This document shows positions 5,406 through 6,518 of a DNA stretch of 6,518 nucleotides, in pieces (the first letter of the stretch is position 1; each line of letters begins with the position of its first letter). Below the pieces are notes generated by a model. That model did not search any database. It was not told the origin of the DNA and saw nothing but the letters and a program-made list of their open reading frames with translations. Source of the DNA: Clostridia bacterium (GTDB taxonomy: Bacteria > Bacillota > Clostridia > HGM11514); assembly GCA_900757255.1 (NCBI GenBank), contig CAAENE010000346.1, positions 1 to 6,518 on the forward strand, written 5' to 3'. The position numbers were made by a program, and so were the translations under genes.

Positions 5406-5900
5406 ATGGTTAACATGATAGGGATATTCGATGAAGAATCAACCATGCTGGGCGCTGTTGATATGCTCAAAAGCAGCGGTATGAAAATAGAAAAACTGTC
5501 GGTGATAAACAACGATGATTTTGCAGAAAATCAGCTGACCGATAACAGTAATATCAAAAGAGGATTTCCGGACGGAGGGACGATAGGCGGCGTTGCAGGA
5601 CTTCGGCTGGGGATGGATGCGGTTGTGATACCGGGGCTGAGCCCGGATCGGTATTATAATGACGATACAACCCAGCCATCCTTATCCGGATTGCTGATAT
5701 CAGGCGGCATCCATGGAAATTTAGAATCAATGTTTCGTTTCCATGGTTTTACAGGCGAGGTGGCGGACAAGCTGGAACATGATTTGATATCAGGGAAACA
5801 GCTTCTTTCTTTTTATATACAGGACGGAGATAATAATACCGCATATGAACTTTTGAAACAAAACGGAGCAATTGATGTGGAAAAACTGGACAAGGTTTAA
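5406..5900 (+). CDS. Uncharacterised protein resembling general stress protein 17M/YflT
   Basis: A 164-residue protein I cannot name with certainty. Its N-terminus (IGIFDEESTMLGAVDMLKSSGMKIEKLSVI, 5-34) has the beta-alpha-beta look of the 17M/YflT stress-protein domain. A glycine-rich segment GGTIGGVAGLRLGMDAVVIPGLSP (57-80) matches where relatives carry a hydrophobic glycine hairpin, but here it is broken by charged residues and followed by a polar stretch DRYYNDDTTQPS (81-92). The C-terminal part (about 114-160) ends with the family-like pattern of a helix (VADKLEHDLISGK), a strand (LLSFYIQD), a helix and GAIDVEKL. No signal peptide or clear transmembrane helix is present, so it is probably cytosolic. 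ATG at 5406 has GGAGG six bases upstream. It starts divergently from mscS and is 38 bases ahead of murA without a visible terminator, so it is probably co-transcribed with murA. Function unknown. Confidence 0.8.
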   Translation: MVNMIGIFDEESTMLGAVDMLKSSGMKIEKLSVINNDDFAENQLTDNSNIKRGFPDGGTIGGVAGLRLGMDAVVIPGLSPDRYYNDDTTQPSLSGLLISGGIHGNLESMFRFHGFTGEVADKLEHDLISGKQLLSFYIQDGDNNTAYELLKQNGAIDVEKLDKV

Positions 5901-5938
5901 AATAGTTGATTGTCAAGTGTATTAAAAGGAGGCTGGAT

Positions 5939-6518
5939 ATGGGAACATTTGTAGTAAAAGGCGGCGGAGTTTTATCAGGAGAGGTGGAAGTGAGCGGCTC
6001 TAAAAACGCGGCGCTTCCCATTTTAGCAGCAACGATTTTAGCAGAGAATACCTGTGAGCTGAAAAACATACCGGCTCTGCGGGATATTCAAACGATGTAT
6101 GAACTGCTCGCTTGTATCGGATGTGAAATTGCTGAACATAAAAACAGCAGAGAGTTTTTTATAGAAAAAGTGAAGACGACAACTGCGCCGACAAATCTGG
6201 TAGGGTCCATGCGCGCATCCTTTTTGATCATGGGTCCGCTGCTTGCAAAATATGGGACAGCAAAAATACCGCTGCCGGGCGGATGCCCAATTGGGACCCG
6301 CCCGGTCGACCTGCATTTAAAGGGGTTCATGGCACTCGGCGCCGAAGTGGAAATCGGACATGGCTTTGTAAAAGCGAAGACGGAAAATGGACTTATTGGA
6401 AAAGATATTTATTTGGATTTTCCAAGCGTAGGAGCGACTGAAAATATCATGATGGCGGCAACTCTGGCAAAAGGAGAGACAGTCATAGAAAATGCGGCAA
6501 CAGAGCCGGAAATTGTCG
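5939..6518 (+). CDS. murA: UDP-N-acetylglucosamine 1-carboxyvinyltransferase, 5' part
   Basis: The first 193 residues, a little under half, of MurA, which transfers enolpyruvate from PEP to UDP-N-acetylglucosamine in the first committed step of cytosolic peptidoglycan precursor synthesis. The start ATG at 5939 has AAAAGGAGG six bases upstream. Visible active-site features are Lys22-Asn23 in SGSKNAALP, Arg92 in GSMRAS, the catalytic loop GGCPIGTRPVDLH with Cys116 (the residue alkylated by fosfomycin) and Arg121. Cys116 is retained, so no natural fosfomycin-resistant Cys-to-Asp change is present. Many Firmicutes carry two paralogues (MurA and MurZ); the fragment does not settle which this is. 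The gene continues past the right edge and probably shares a transcript with the 5406-5900 gene. Confidence 0.96.
   Translation, partial: MGTFVVKGGGVLSGEVEVSGSKNAALPILAATILAENTCELKNIPALRDIQTMYELLACIGCEIAEHKNSREFFIEKVKTTTAPTNLVGSMRASFLIMGPLLAKYGTAKIPLPGGCPIGTRPVDLHLKGFMALGAEVEIGHGFVKAKTENGLIGKDIYLDFPSVGATENIMMAATLAKGETVIENAATEPEIV

Noticed and set aside
5749..6330. Minus-strand frames opposite murA (5749-6069, 6038-6316, 6088-6330)
   Set aside because: They are antisense shadows of murA and the upstream gene, with low-complexity translations and no initiation signals.
1..6518. Mobile element, CRISPR, toxin-antitoxin or defence island
   Set aside because: No transposase, integrase, terminal inverted repeats, regularly spaced repeats or known defence domains were seen. 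The content is housekeeping plus one accessory esterase.

Overview
The window looks like ordinary chromosome of a low-GC, Gram-positive, Clostridia-type Firmicute, possibly a gut or plant-fibre member of the Oscillospirales. That placement is inferred from gene content (thioredoxin, HflX, YigZ/IMPACT, YtqB-type MnmM, MscS, MurA), strong AGGAGG-type ribosome binding sites, sigma-A promoters with TATACT/TATAAT -10 boxes, and frequent GTG/TTG starts. Nothing in the sequence fixes the species.

Layout: positions 1-189 hold no complete gene. They contain a leftward extended -10 promoter and a 9-bp hairpin that look like the leader of a gene lying off the left edge. Leftward genes follow: a CE15 (glucuronoyl-esterase-like) hydrolase (190-1242); trxA (1439-1762) with its own clear promoter and a probable terminator; and the overlapping pair hflX-yigZ (3691 to 1831). 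A 246-base spacer (3695-3940) carries tRNA-like relics and a strong hairpin. Leftward of 5405 comes the overlapping pair mscS-mnmM (5331 to 3941), driven by a well-formed sigma-A promoter at 5362-5390. From 5406 transcription turns rightward: an uncharacterised 164-residue protein resembling general stress proteins of the 17M/YflT type, then murA, which runs off the right edge.

How the genes fit together: hflX-yigZ and mnmM all touch translation (ribosome rescue, an IMPACT-family protein, tRNA wobble modification). MscS, the 164-residue protein and MurA sit around one divergent promoter region and touch the cell envelope. The CE15 enzyme has no signal peptide, so it probably acts on imported sugars or other small esters inside the cell. 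Its upstream region has two short palindromes 21 bp apart centre to centre, the best candidate operator here.

I see no CRISPR array, insertion sequence, phage gene, toxin-antitoxin pair or obvious new defence system. The points most worth a second look are the uncharacterised gene at 5406-5900, the twin palindromes, the non-canonical catalytic acid of the CE15 enzyme, and the tRNA-like fragments between mnmM and hflX.
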